This document shows positions 24,701-33,857 of a DNA stretch of 64,000 nt, one piece after another. Where the stretch lies: contig NZ_JAMZDZ010000001.1 of assembly GCF_024172085.1 (NCBI RefSeq), forward strand, positions 6,572,001 through 6,636,000, given 5' to 3'. The position numbers and the translations under genes were made by a program. Below the pieces are notes generated by a model that saw only the letters and a list, made by a program, of their open reading frames with translations, searched no databases and was not told the origin of the DNA. Source of the DNA: Hamadaea flava (GTDB lineage: Bacteria > Actinomycetota > Actinomycetes > Mycobacteriales > Micromonosporaceae). The first letter of the stretch is position 1. Each line of letters starts with the position of its first letter.

Positions 24701-25423
24701 TCAGGCGATGTTGAACGACGTGCGCGCGACGCTGGACGTGTAGCCGAGCCGTTCGTACAGCTTGATGGCCCGCGCGTTGTCCGACATGACTGCCAGCGAG
24801 ACAATCGCGAACTCCGCGAAGAGGCGTCGAGTGGCGGCGACCGTGACCGCCGCACCCAGCCCCCGGCCCTGCTGGTCGGGGGCTACCGCGATACCCGCCA
24901 GCATGCCGAGCGAACCGCTGTAGTCCGCCGCCGCTGCCACCAGCCGATCCCCGTCCCGGATGCCGTACCAGCCACGCACGCCGGGCGAGCCAGGCCGCGC
25001 GCTGCTGTCCGGCAGCGCCTCGTCGAGCAGCTTGTCGATATCGGGAGTGGCCTCGGCCGGCAGCCACTCCACCAGTTCCTCGCCTCTCGTGGCGGACGGC
25101 GGCGTCGTCGACCACATCTGGTCCCACTCGCCGAAGTACTGCGCGGCGAACCGCTCCAGCACCGCCTCCCGCGCCACCCGCGGCGCGTGCAGCCGCCGAC
25201 CCTCGGTCAAGCCCGCCGCGTGCAGCTCCGCGAGCAGTTCCAGCGCCGTGGCCCCGTCACCCAGGCCCGCGGTCACCGGCCCCCAGGGCCCGTCCGACAC
25301 CCACACCCAGGCATTCTCCCGCTGGTACGCCGAAAGCCGTCCACTGGTGTGGAGGGCGACGAACGGGTGGTCTCCGGTGGCGGCCAGAAACTCGGAACGG
25401 CTGGTCAGGGTAGGGGTGATCAT
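24701..25423 (-). CDS. GNAT-family N-acetyltransferase
   Basis: A 240-residue protein with a C-terminal GNAT domain (about residues 125-240). The acetyl-CoA loop is IAVAPDQQGRGLGAAVTVAA, followed by the final strand VMSDNARAIKLYERLGY. The N-terminal half is a less conserved region rich in Trp (ENAWVWVSDGPWGP). ATG 25423 is 7 nt past a TACTCT box (25431-25436). It is divergent from the phosphatase gene by only 37 bp, so both promoters share that gap. Acceptor unknown. Confidence 0.85.
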   Translation of the reverse strand: MITPTLTSRSEFLAATGDHPFVALHTSGRLSAYQRENAWVWVSDGPWGPVTAGLGDGATALELLAELHAAGLTEGRRLHAPRVAREAVLERFAAQYFGEWDQMWSTTPPSATRGEELVEWLPAEATPDIDKLLDEALPDSSARPGSPGVRGWYGIRDGDRLVAAAADYSGSLGMLAGIAVAPDQQGRGLGAAVTVAATRRLFAEFAIVSLAVMSDNARAIKLYERLGYTSSVARTSFNIA

Positions 25424-25460
25424 GAACTTGAGAGTAACTCGGCTCGGTTACCCTGACCGG

Positions 25461-26207
25461 GTGCCCCTGGAGTTCATCGACTTCCCCCGCGTCTTCAACC
25501 TGCGCGACCTCGGCGGGCTGACCACCCGCGACGGGCGCGCCATCCGGCCCGGTCTGCTCTACCGCAGCGACAATCTCGGCGTACTCGCCGACGCGGCGCT
25601 GCCCCCGGCCGACCGGGACCGATTCGGTACGCTCGGTGTGCGTACCATCATCGATCTGCGACAGCCCGCGGAGATCGAGCGACACGGCGGCCGCGCACCG
25701 GGCTGGTCCTGTTCGAGCTGGCACAACGTGCCGCTGAACAATCCCGCGTGGCGCGACGAAGACTATTCTGAAGTGGACGGACCGGCGGCCTACCTCATCG
25801 CGCGATACCACGAGGCGGCCAAAACGTCCGGTACGCACATCGCCCGCACGATCGGCCTGCTCGCGGATCCGGCGGCCGTCCCGGCGGCGGTCCACTGCCT
25901 GGGCGGGCGGGACCGGACGGGCATCATCATCGCGTTCGTCGAAGACCTGCTGGGCGTACCCGACGAGACGATCGCGGCGGACTACCACTTCACCGAGCAG
26001 GCGACGCGGCGGTTCATGACCTGGTTCCGCACCGTACGCCCGGACGCCAAGGATCTGCTGCCCTATCTGGACGTGACGCCGCCCGAGGTCATCCTGACCT
26101 TCCTGACCGAACTACGTGCGGAGTACGGTTCGGTGCAGTCCTATCTGGAGCTTCATGGCCTGACCGAGGGGCAGGTCCAGGCGTTGCGCTCGATCTACCT
26201 GACCTAG
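25461..26207 (+). CDS. Protein tyrosine phosphatase-like (PF13350-type)
   Basis: A 248-residue phosphatase of the actinobacterial/fungal tyrosine-phosphatase family related to MptpB. The opening NLRDLGGLTTRDGRAIRPG is typical. The P-loop HCLGGRDRTG provides the CX5R motif (Cys then Arg) and TIIDLR precedes it. GTG 25461 is chosen because TACCCT (25449-25454) ends 6 nt upstream. The frame is open much further upstream but that part is antisense to the acetyltransferase. No signal peptide is seen. Substrate could be a phosphoprotein or phosphoinositide. Confidence 0.85.
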   Translation: MPLEFIDFPRVFNLRDLGGLTTRDGRAIRPGLLYRSDNLGVLADAALPPADRDRFGTLGVRTIIDLRQPAEIERHGGRAPGWSCSSWHNVPLNNPAWRDEDYSEVDGPAAYLIARYHEAAKTSGTHIARTIGLLADPAAVPAAVHCLGGRDRTGIIIAFVEDLLGVPDETIAADYHFTEQATRRFMTWFRTVRPDAKDLLPYLDVTPPEVILTFLTELRAEYGSVQSYLELHGLTEGQVQALRSIYLT

Positions 26208-26634
26208 GGGCACCGAGGTAGCGGGATCCGCACGGGCGCCGGCCGGGCCCCGAGGACGCCCGGCAGCGCACTGCTTCCCTCCGCCCACCCTCGCATGGTC
26301 GGGCTGATGACGAACAGCATGTCCTCGTGATCGCGGACGAGGTCCCGTCCGTGCACCGGCTCAGGAGGCGAAGAGGATCGTCCACCCAGGGCTGCGTGAG
26401 CCCTCGGCGGAGGTGGTATTCCGTCAGCTGGTCGTGTACCGCGTTGCGTAGCGCGACTTCCACTCCCTGCAGCGTCGCGTAGCAGGCGGCGCTGACGGCC
26501 GTATTCCACTCGTACAGATCGAGGCTTCGGAAGGCGTCGTTCGCCGCCAGAAGATCATAGGGAGCAAGCCTCGGGACAGAGAAACCACGCCGGAGTTCGG
26601 CGAGCTGAATCGAGCTTGACCGGTCGAATGGCAT
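26089..26634 (-). pseudogene. Decayed Abi-family (HEPN-fold) gene
   Basis: The first about 88 residues look like an Abi-family protein of phage-abortive systems: RLAPYDLLAANDAFRSLDLY, EWNTAVSAACYATLQGVEVA, and LRNAVHDQL carrying an RN-x2-H motif of HEPN style. After PWVDDPLRLL the frame loses all family character, becomes Arg/Ser/Pro rich, and runs on antisense into the end of the phosphatase gene until 26089. No continuation is seen in the other two frames. So the C-terminal half, with the second half of the domain, is missing. ATG 26634 is preceded by a structured leader RNA. Confidence 0.6.
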
Positions 26635-26640
26635 GCGCTA

Positions 26641-26765
26641 ATCTTTCTTCTCAGACGGCCCGGATGACCTCTGCCTTAGGCAAGCCACCGGGCCTTCAAT
26701 ATGGTCGAAGACCCCGGTGGCCCCTGCCTTTCGGCATACTGCCGGGGTTACGGCTTTCTAGGGGC
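26641..26765 (-). ncRNA. Structured leader RNA upstream of the Abi remnant
   Basis: Read on the minus strand, several hairpins follow each other: UGCC-GAAA-GGCA (26736-26725, a GNRA tetraloop); CCACCGGG (26720-26713) with CCCGGUGG (26692-26685), extended by CUUC/GAAG; and UGCC-UAA-GGCA (26682-26672). GGCCCGG (26694-26688) can instead pair with CCGGGCC (26663-26657), so two folds exclude each other. The block ends just before the Abi ATG. It could be a cis-regulator or an antitoxin-like RNA. Fold judged by eye only. Confidence 0.5.
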
Positions 26766-26767
26766 AC

Positions 26768-26796
26768 ATTAGACCTTTGCTGGACCGCCATTCAAA
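26768..26796 (-). promoter_or_regulatory. Promoter of the structured RNA/Abi unit
   Basis: On the minus strand, TTGAAT (26795-26790) and TCTAAT (26773-26768) are spaced by 16 bp, giving a start near 26761. The surrounding 250 bp is clearly lower in GC than the rest of the window. Promoter quality is fair, not perfect. Confidence 0.45.
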
Positions 26797-26963
26797 TGCG
26801 GTAATAGCAACCAGGGTGCTTGCTACGCAACGCATTCGAGCCCTCGGAGAATCGTCACTGATCCGATTATCCAATGTGGAAGTGCCGCATTCGGTCCCCG
26901 GAGGGTGCGGTCGGGCGAGCGCGCCGGCCCCGTGACCGGGACCTAGTTGGTTGGCACTCCAAA

Positions 26964-26995
26964 CTATTGACACTCGTGCCCCGGGATTGTGAAAT
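26964..26995 (+). promoter_or_regulatory. Promoter of the GH74 xyloglucanase
   Basis: A perfect -35 TTGACA (26967-26972) and -10-like TGAAAT (26990-26995) have a 17-bp spacer. A small palindrome TTGG-CACT-CCAA (26951-26962) lies just upstream and could bind a regulator. The leader of about 140 nt contains a GC hairpin at 27004-27025 (CCGCGCC/GGCGCGG). Confidence 0.55.
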
Positions 26996-27141
26996 CTGGG
27001 TAACCGCGCCGTAGCCCCGGCGCGGGCGCCCACACCCGCGGCACGCGACGCTCCACGGACACGTGCCTCGGGCTGTGCCTTGCCTTTTCACGCCCTCGGC
27101 CGCCCCGGTCGCGGGCTAGGTCGAGAGAGGACAGCCCGTTC

Positions 27142-29883
27142 ATGCTCAGGAAGCAGCGAAGTCTGGCCTCCGCTGTAGCCGCCGCGCTCGTCGCGGCCGG
27201 GCTCGCGGTGGTCACGCAGGTACTGCCCGGCACGCCGGCCGCCGCGGCCGGGTCGGACCCGTACTCGTTCCGCAACGCGCAGGTGGTCGGGGGCGGTTTC
27301 GTGCCCGGCATCATCTTCAATCAGTCCCAGGCCAACCTGATCTACGCCCGCACCGACATCGGTGGGGCGTACCGGTGGGACCAGGCCAACTCGAAGTGGA
27401 TCCCGCTGCTCGACTGGGTCGGGTTCACCAACTGGGGCTACAACGGCGTGGTCAGCCTGGCCACCGACGCCGTCGACCCGAACCGGGTGTACGTCGCGGC
27501 CGGCATGTACACCAACAGCTGGGACCCCAACAACGGCGCGATCCTGCGGTCCACCGACAAGGGTGCGACCTGGGCGACCACCGCGCTGCCCTTCAAGCTG
27601 GGGGGGAACATGCCCGGCCGGGGCATGGGGGAGCGGCTGGCCATCGACCCCAACAAGAACAGCATCCTGTACCTCGGCGCGCCCAGCGGCAACGGGCTCT
27701 GGAAGAGCACCGACTACGGCGCGACCTGGGCGAAGGTGACCGCCTTCCCGAACCCGGGGAACTACGTCCAGTCGCCCGGTGACGCGTACCTCGGCGACAA
27801 CCAGGGCATCGCCTGGGTGACCTTCGACAAGAGCACCGGGACCTCGGGCAACACCACCCAGGGCATCTATGTCGGCGTCGCGGACAAGGACAACACGGTC
27901 TACCGCAGCACCGACGGCGGCGTGACCTGGTCGCGCATCGCCGGGCAGCCCACCGGCTACATCGCGCACAAGGGCGTCCTGGACCCGGTGAACCACCTGC
28001 TATACATCGCGACCAGCGACACCGGCGGCCCGTACGACGGTGCCAAGGGCGACGTGTGGAAGTACAACATCACCACCGGCGCGTGGACGCAGATCAGCCC
28101 GGTCCTGTCCAGCAGCTCGGACGACTACTTCGGGTACGCCGGCTTGACCATCGACCGGCAGCACCCCGGGACCATCATGGTCGCGTCCCAGATCTCCTGG
28201 TGGCCCGACATGATCATGTGGCGCAGCACGGACTCCGGCGCGACCTGGACGAAGATCTGGGACTGGACCAGCTACCCGAGCCGCAGCTTCCGGTACACCC
28301 AGGACATCTCGGCCGCGCCCTGGCTGACCTTCGGCAACAGCCCGTCGTTGCCCGAGGTCTCGCCGAAGCTGGGCTGGATGAACGAGTCGGTGGAGATCGA
28401 CCCGTTCAACTCCAACCGGTTGATGTACGGCACCGGCGCGACGATCTACGGCACGGAGAACCTGACCACCTGGGACTCCGGCGGTCAGATCAACATCAAG
28501 GTGATGGCCAAGGGCCTGGAGGAGACGGCCGTCCTCGACCTGATCAGCCCGCCGAGCGGGGCCAACCTGCTCAGCGGACTCGGTGACATCAACGGATTCC
28601 GGCACACGAACCTCGACGCCGTGCCGTCGATGATGTTCACCTCGCCGGTGTTCTCGTCCACGACGAGCCTGGACTTCGCCGAGCTGAACCCCAACTACGT
28701 GGTACGCGTGGGCAACGTCGACAAGACCGCCAACCCCAACGTCAACCGCATCGGCATCTCCAGCGACAACGGCGCGAGCTGGTACCAGGGCCAGGAGCCG
28801 TCCGGCGTGACCGGCGGCGGCTCGGTGGCGGTCGCCGCCAACGGCAACTCGATCGTGTGGGCGCCGGCCGGCGCGGCCGTCAGCTACGGCGGCGGCAGCT
28901 CGTGGTCGTCGTCGAGCGGGGTGCCCTCGGGCGCCCGGGTCGCCTCGGACCGGGTCAACTCCAGCAAGTTCTACGCCTTCGCCAACGGCACGTTCTACGT
29001 GAGCACCAACGGCGGGCAGTCGTTCGCCGCGACCGTCACCAGCGGTCTGCCCACTGTCGGCTCGGTACGCTTCAAGGCCGTCGCCGGGCGCGAGGGCGAC
29101 ATCTGGCTCGCCGGCGGCGACACGACCGGGGCGTACGGGTTGTGGCACTCCACCAACTCGGGGGCCAGCTTCACCAAGCTGTCCAACGTGCAGGAGGCGA
29201 ACAACATCGGGTTCGGCAAGTCGGCCACGGCCACCGGCTACCCGACGCTGTTCACGGTCGCGAAGATCGACAACGTGCGGGGCATCTTCACCTCGTACGA
29301 CGGCGGGGCGACCTGGCTGCGGATCAACGACGACCAGCACCAGTACGGCAACATCGGCGAGGCGCTGACGGGCGACCCGCGAGTCTTCGGCCGGGTCTAC
29401 ATCGGCACCAACGGCCGGGGCATCATCGTCGCCGACCGGGTCAGCACGACCTCTCCGTCGGTCTCGCCGACCTCGTCGACGTCACCGACCGCCTCCACCT
29501 CACCGAGTTCGAGCACCTCGCCGTCGCCGAGCGCGAGCACCTCACCGAGTTCGAGCGCGTCGCCAGCCTCGACGGCGGCCAAGGCCTGCTCGGCGAGCTA
29601 CGCCATCTCGAGCCAGTGGCCAGGCGGCTTCGGGGCGAACGTCACGGTGACCAACACCGGCACGTCCGCCACCACCAGCTGGACGGTGAAGTGGACGTTC
29701 GCCAACGGGCAGACCATCAGCTCGTTGTGGAACGGCAACTACACCCAGTCCGGAGCCAACGTGACCGTGACGAACCTGAGTTACAACGGCGCGATCGGCG
29801 TCGGCGGCACCGCCGGCTTCGGCTTCAACGGGGCGTGGTCCAGCTCGAATGCCGTTCCGACGCTGACCTGCACCGCTACCTGA
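27142..29883 (+). CDS. Secreted GH74 xyloglucanase with C-terminal CBM2
   Basis: A 913-residue extracellular plant-polymer hydrolase. Residues 1-37 are a Sec signal (LRKQRSLASAVAAALVAAG, cleavage near AAAAG). The GH74 twin seven-blade propeller runs to about 765, with the catalytic-region motif ARTDIGGAYRWD near residue 70 and repeated STD(K/G/Y)GATW blade motifs. A Ser/Thr/Pro linker spans about 766-813. A cellulose-binding CBM2 ends the protein (CSASYAISSQWPGGFGANVT, with the expected Trp residues and terminal Cys). Activity is endo- or oligo-xyloglucanase. It is followed by a strong terminator. Confidence 0.93.
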   Translation: MLRKQRSLASAVAAALVAAGLAVVTQVLPGTPAAAAGSDPYSFRNAQVVGGGFVPGIIFNQSQANLIYARTDIGGAYRWDQANSKWIPLLDWVGFTNWGYNGVVSLATDAVDPNRVYVAAGMYTNSWDPNNGAILRSTDKGATWATTALPFKLGGNMPGRGMGERLAIDPNKNSILYLGAPSGNGLWKSTDYGATWAKVTAFPNPGNYVQSPGDAYLGDNQGIAWVTFDKSTGTSGNTTQGIYVGVADKDNTVYRSTDGGVTWSRIAGQPTGYIAHKGVLDPVNHLLYIATSDTGGPYDGAKGDVWKYNITTGAWTQISPVLSSSSDDYFGYAGLTIDRQHPGTIMVASQISWWPDMIMWRSTDSGATWTKIWDWTSYPSRSFRYTQDISAAPWLTFGNSPSLPEVSPKLGWMNESVEIDPFNSNRLMYGTGATIYGTENLTTWDSGGQINIKVMAKGLEETAVLDLISPPSGANLLSGLGDINGFRHTNLDAVPSMMFTSPVFSSTTSLDFAELNPNYVVRVGNVDKTANPNVNRIGISSDNGASWYQGQEPSGVTGGGSVAVAANGNSIVWAPAGAAVSYGGGSSWSSSSGVPSGARVASDRVNSSKFYAFANGTFYVSTNGGQSFAATVTSGLPTVGSVRFKAVAGREGDIWLAGGDTTGAYGLWHSTNSGASFTKLSNVQEANNIGFGKSATATGYPTLFTVAKIDNVRGIFTSYDGGATWLRINDDQHQYGNIGEALTGDPRVFGRVYIGTNGRGIIVADRVSTTSPSVSPTSSTSPTASTSPSSSTSPSPSASTSPSSSASPASTAAKACSASYAISSQWPGGFGANVTVTNTGTSATTSWTVKWTFANGQTISSLWNGNYTQSGANVTVTNLSYNGAIGVGGTAGFGFNGAWSSSNAVPTLTCTAT

Positions 29884-29906
29884 GACCTGACTGGGGGACG
29901 AAAATC

Positions 29907-29942
29907 GGTGGCCCGGCCGGCGCTCGCGCCGACCGGGCCACC
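29907..29942 (+). terminator. Terminator hairpin after GH74
   Basis: Sixteen-nt arms GGTGGCCCGGCCGGCG (29907-29922) and CGCCGACCGGGCCACC (29927-29942) pair with a single mismatch around loop CTCG, 24 nt after the stop codon. Confidence 0.75.
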
Positions 29943-30025
29943 CGCGTGTCCGCCCCCGAACCAGATCCTCCGTTCGGGCAAGCCGCCGGCGGCGATCATC
30001 CTGATCTGCTAAAAGAGAGATCTAT

Positions 30026-30058
30026 CTATTGACACGATCTTCGATACATGGCTATGTA
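30026..30058 (+). promoter_or_regulatory. Promoter of the M14 carboxypeptidase
   Basis: -35 TTGACA (30029-30034) and -10 TATGTA (30053-30058) are 18 bp apart. The decamer CTATTGACAC at 30026-30035 is identical to the -35 region of the GH74 promoter (26964-26973). Confidence 0.6.
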
Positions 30059-30104
30059 GGCGCCAACCTACCGGTTTTCCCCACCTGACCCCCGGAGGAA
30101 GACG

Positions 30105-31433
30105 ATGACGACCCGAGTGAGATCCACCCGGACGCGGCGCCTGCTAGCAGTGCTCACGGCCGCTGCAGTGGCGGTGCTCGTCGTGCCGGCGACGGCCACC
30201 CCCGCACCACCCAGCCCCCTGCCGAGCGCCGCCGAGACGGCGTACTTCCGTGTCGTCGGCCCGAAGAACTTCGCCGACGTCAACGCGATCGCCGCGACCG
30301 GCGCAGCGATCGACGGCGTCGAGGACGGCAAGGTCTACGTGACCGCGACCCCCAGTGAGGTCGCGAAGATCCGAGCTATCGGCTACCTCGTGAGCCCCGA
30401 CGTACGCGACGAGCCGACCTCGGCCGGTGGCGGCGTCACCACTCAGGACTTCCCGTCGGCGGACTCCGGCTACCACAACTACGCCGAGATGGTCGCCGAG
30501 ATCAACACGCTGGTCGCGTCGAAGCCCGCGATCGCGAGCAAGAGCACGATCGGGACCTCGTATCAGGGCCGCGACATGCCGCTGATCAAGATCAGTGACA
30601 ACGTCGGCGTCGACGAAGCCGAACCCGAGGTGCTGTTCAACGCCCATCAGCACGCCCGGGAGCACCTGACCGTCGAGATGGCGCTCTACCTGCTGCACCT
30701 GTTCATCGACAACTACGGCACCGACACGGAGATCACGAACTGGGTGAACACCCGCGAGATCTGGATCGTGCCGGACATGAACCCGGACGGCGGGGAGTAC
30801 GACATCGCCAGCGGCTCCTACCGGTCGTGGCGCAAGAACCGCCAGCCCAACAGCGGTTCATCCAATGTGGGCACCGACCTCAACCGGAACTGGGCGTATC
30901 AGTGGGGCTGCTGCGGCGGCTCGTCCGGCAGCACGTCCTCGGCGACCTACCGCGGGCCGTCGGCGTTCTCCGCCCCGGAGACGGCGAACCTGCGCAACTT
31001 CGTGAACAGCCGGGTCGTGGGCGGCGTACAGCAGATCAAGGTGAACATCGACTTCCATACCTACTCGCAGCTGGTGCTGTGGCCGTACGGGTACACCACG
31101 ACCGACGTCACCAACACCGTCACGACCGACGTGCGGAACACCTTCGCCACCCTCGGCCAGCAGATGGCCGCCCTCAACGGGTACACCCCGGAGCAGGCCA
31201 GCGACCTCTACATCGCCGACGGCATCATCATCGACTGGATGTGGAACGCGCACCACATCTTCTCGTACACCTTCGAGATGTATCCCGGCGCGTCGGGCAG
31301 CGGCGGCGGCTTCTACCCGCCGGACGAGCAGATCGTCACCCAGACGACCCGCAACCGGACGGCCGTGCTGCTCCTCGTCTCGTACGCCGACTGCCCCTAC
31401 CGGGTCATCGGCAAGCAGGCGACCTACTGCTGA
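30105..31433 (+). CDS. Secreted M14 zinc carboxypeptidase
   Basis: A 442-residue exported metallopeptidase. It has a Sec signal (residues about 1-32), a propeptide-like region to about 115, then the M14 domain. Zinc ligands are His183 and Glu186 of HAREH and the His in [15 protein letters not shown] gives the substrate-binding Asn-Arg, and the general base is the Glu of SYTFEMYP. The close match around CCGG and the Cys pair near the C-terminus resembles Streptomyces/Thermoactinomyces carboxypeptidase T. GGAGGA precedes ATG 30105. It scavenges peptides outside the cell. Confidence 0.93.
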   Translation: MTTRVRSTRTRRLLAVLTAAAVAVLVVPATATPAPPSPLPSAAETAYFRVVGPKNFADVNAIAATGAAIDGVEDGKVYVTATPSEVAKIRAIGYLVSPDVRDEPTSAGGGVTTQDFPSADSGYHNYAEMVAEINTLVASKPAIASKSTIGTSYQGRDMPLIKISDNVGVDEAEPEVLFNAHQHAREHLTVEMALYLLHLFIDNYGTDTEITNWVNTREIWIVPDMNPDGGEYDIASGSYRSWRKNRQPNSGSSNVGTDLNRNWAYQWGCCGGSSGSTSSATYRGPSAFSAPETANLRNFVNSRVVGGVQQIKVNIDFHTYSQLVLWPYGYTTTDVTNTVTTDVRNTFATLGQQMAALNGYTPEQASDLYIADGIIIDWMWNAHHIFSYTFEMYPGASGSGGGFYPPDEQIVTQTTRNRTAVLLLVSYADCPYRVIGKQATYC

Positions 31434-31455
31434 CCTGAGTCAGGGCACGCCGACG

Positions 31456-31523
31456 GGCGCTGAATCAGGGTTCTGCGTCGAATCTTGACGCAAGATTCGA
31501 CCGGGAACCCTGATCCAGCGCTG
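31456..31523. repeat. Palindromic intergenic repeat, copy B
   Basis: The same nested hairpin as at 12621-12685: inner arms GTCGAATCTTG (31477-31487) and CAAGATTCGAC (31491-31501). The outer arms GCGCTGAATCAGGGTTC and GAACCCTGATCCAGCGC pair with one mismatch. It also lies between convergent genes (M14 peptidase and helD). Confidence 0.85.
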
Positions 31524-31545
31524 AAGGCCGGCGCGGAAATGACCG

Positions 31546-33645
31546 TCACGCGAGTTCGACCGTCGTCAGCCGTTGCGTGGCACGGGACAGGGCGACGTAG
31601 AGCGTCCGGGCGCCGGACACCTCCCGGAGCCGCCGGGGCTCCACCACCAGCACCCCGTCGTACTCCATGCCCTTGGCCGCCAACCCGGTGACGACCTGCA
31701 GCCGCACCGACTCCGGCAGCCAGGCCGCGACCGTGTCCCGAGTGGACGCCTCCGGCGTGATCACGCCGACCGTCCCGTCGACCTCGTCGAGCAGCTGGGC
31801 GACCGCGGCTTCGACCGTCGGCCGCAGCTCGTTTCGCGGCACGGTGACCTGGACGGGTATCACGCCCGTGGAACGGACCGCCTTGGGCAGCGGCAGATTC
31901 GGCGCGATCCGCCGGATCTCGGCCGCCGCCACGGCGAAGATCTCCGCCGGGTTCCGGTAGTTCGTGGTGAGGCTGAACGCGTGCCGCTGGCGGCTGCCCA
32001 ACGCCGAGTCGCGGGCGCGAGCCGGTTCCGTGGCGTCGCCGGTCCAGGCGGTCTGCGCCGGGTCGCCGACGATCGTCCAGCTGGCCACCTGACCCCGCCG
32101 TCCGATCATCCGCCACTGCATCGGCGTCACGTCCTGCGACTCGTCCACGATGACGTGCGCGTAGTCGCGATAGTCCGACCGGTCCGCCAGACCGCGCTCG
32201 CCGCCCTGAGTGCGTACGCCCAGCACCCGGTAGCCCGTGGCGGCCTTGCGGCGGGCCACCGGCGGCCGGCCGATCAGCCCGTCGATCTCGTCCAGCAGCG
32301 CGACGTCGTCCACCGACAGGTCGTCCGGCCGGATCGAGGCGGCCAGCCGCGCCTGCTCGGACCGGCTCAGCGTGCCTTCGGCGTACCAGGCCAGGCGCTT
32401 GGGGTCGGCCAGCCAGGTCAGCACCTCGATCGGGCGTAGCCGGGGCCACCAGCGCTTGAGGAACGTGCGGAACTCCTCGTTCTCCGTCAGCTCCTCGTCG
32501 AACCGGGACTGCTCCCAGCCGGGCAGCCGAGACTTCGCCTGCTCCCAGAGCGTGTCGAGGATCGCCCCGAACGCCTTGGCCCGGATCTCGTTGCGTCGCT
32601 GGCCCCGGACGATCTGGCGACGCATCTGCTCGACCTGACGGGCGGGCACCTCGAGCCAGTCGCCCCGAAAGCGCATCCGCAGCCCCTGGGGCTGCCCCGG
32701 AACGGCGTCCTCGGTGGCGCGCCGCAGCACGCGTCGCATCCGCAGGGAGCCCTTGATCGCGTGGACCTCGGCGGTCTCCTCCCGCGTCGCGCGTACGCCC
32801 TCGACCAGCTCGCCGAGTGACTTCAGGGTGGCGCTCTCCTCACCGAGGGACGGCAGGACGGCGGAGATGTAGGAGACGAAGACGGGGGAGGGGCCGACGA
32901 TCAGTACGCCGCCGCCGGCGAACCGGGCACGGTCGTAATAGAGCAGGTACGCCGCGCGGTGCAGGGCGACGGCGGTCTTGCCGGTGCCGGGGCCGCCCTC
33001 GACGACGGTGACCCCGCTGCCGGGCGCCCGGATGGCGACGTCCTGCTCCTGCTGGATGGTGGCGACGATGTCGCGCATGCCGGTGCCCTTGGCCTTGGCC
33101 AGGGCTGCCAGCAGGGCTCCGTCGCCGATGACCGTCATGCCGGGCGGCGCGCTCTCGGGGTCCAGCAGGTCGTCCTCGACGCCGGTGACCTTCTCGCCCG
33201 AGGACTGGATCATCCGGCGGCGGACGACGCCGAGCGGGTGCGCCGCGGTGGCCCGGTAGAACGGCTCGGCGGCCGGCGCCCGCCAGTCGATGACCAACGG
33301 CTCGACCTCGTCGGCGGGCTGCGGATCGAGGTCGGTGCTGCCGTCCTCGCGGATGCCGATGCGGCCCACGTAACGGGGGCGCGGCAGCTCGCGCAGATCG
33401 AGGCGGCCGAAGACCAGCCCCTCGTGCTCGGCGTCCAGGATCTGGCGCTGCCGGGCGGCGTGGAAGACCATCGCGTCCCGGTCGACCAGGGAACCGGGTA
33501 CGCGTGCCCCGGCGAGGTCGTAGCCGCCCGCCTCCAGTCGCGCCATCGACTCGCGCATCCGGGCGAGCTGGGTGTAGACGCGATCGACGTGCCGCTGCTC
33601 GAGGGCGATCTCCTGTTCGAGCGGGCTGGCCTGCGTCTCCGTCAT
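31546..33645 (-). CDS. helD: HelD-type ATPase (RNA polymerase recycling motor)
   Basis: A 699-residue UvrD-like superfamily 1 protein of the actinobacterial class II HelD type. HelD removes stalled RNA polymerase from DNA or RNA. The N-terminal coiled coil (residues about 8-75) that enters the secondary channel is visible. Walker A is GGPGTGKTAVALHRA (about 217), Walker B VIVDESQDVTPMQWRM, and later motifs are TTNYRNPAEIF and LYVALSRATQRL. ATG 33645 has GGGGGGAG upstream; the longer open frame to 34491 would run through dedA and is rejected. Some HelD proteins confer rifampicin resistance. Confidence 0.9.
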   Translation of the reverse strand: MTETQASPLEQEIALEQRHVDRVYTQLARMRESMARLEAGGYDLAGARVPGSLVDRDAMVFHAARQRQILDAEHEGLVFGRLDLRELPRPRYVGRIGIREDGSTDLDPQPADEVEPLVIDWRAPAAEPFYRATAAHPLGVVRRRMIQSSGEKVTGVEDDLLDPESAPPGMTVIGDGALLAALAKAKGTGMRDIVATIQQEQDVAIRAPGSGVTVVEGGPGTGKTAVALHRAAYLLYYDRARFAGGGVLIVGPSPVFVSYISAVLPSLGEESATLKSLGELVEGVRATREETAEVHAIKGSLRMRRVLRRATEDAVPGQPQGLRMRFRGDWLEVPARQVEQMRRQIVRGQRRNEIRAKAFGAILDTLWEQAKSRLPGWEQSRFDEELTENEEFRTFLKRWWPRLRPIEVLTWLADPKRLAWYAEGTLSRSEQARLAASIRPDDLSVDDVALLDEIDGLIGRPPVARRKAATGYRVLGVRTQGGERGLADRSDYRDYAHVIVDESQDVTPMQWRMIGRRGQVASWTIVGDPAQTAWTGDATEPARARDSALGSRQRHAFSLTTNYRNPAEIFAVAAAEIRRIAPNLPLPKAVRSTGVIPVQVTVPRNELRPTVEAAVAQLLDEVDGTVGVITPEASTRDTVAAWLPESVRLQVVTGLAAKGMEYDGVLVVEPRRLREVSGARTLYVALSRATQRLTTVELA

Positions 33646-33829
33646 GCGGCTCCCCCCGGGCTGAAACTTCCTCACGCTCCCCAGCGCGAGGCGGCGTCCC
33701 GCGCTCGCGGCGCGCACCGGTGGTACCCCCTCGGCCAGGCGGTATCCGGCGCCGCGCGTTCCCCAGCGCGAAACAATGCCGTCAAAGCCTAGTGCCCCGG
33801 CGTACGCCTCGTCGCCGGGTGTGTCATGA

Positions 33830-33848
33830 GCGACACCGACGGTGTCGC
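33830..33848. terminator. Hairpin after dedA
   Basis: GCGACAC and GTGTCGC close a 5-nt loop, 10-28 nt downstream of the dedA stop on the minus strand. It is a likely terminator, without a U-tract. Confidence 0.45.
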
Positions 33849-33857
33849 GTCGGCGGC

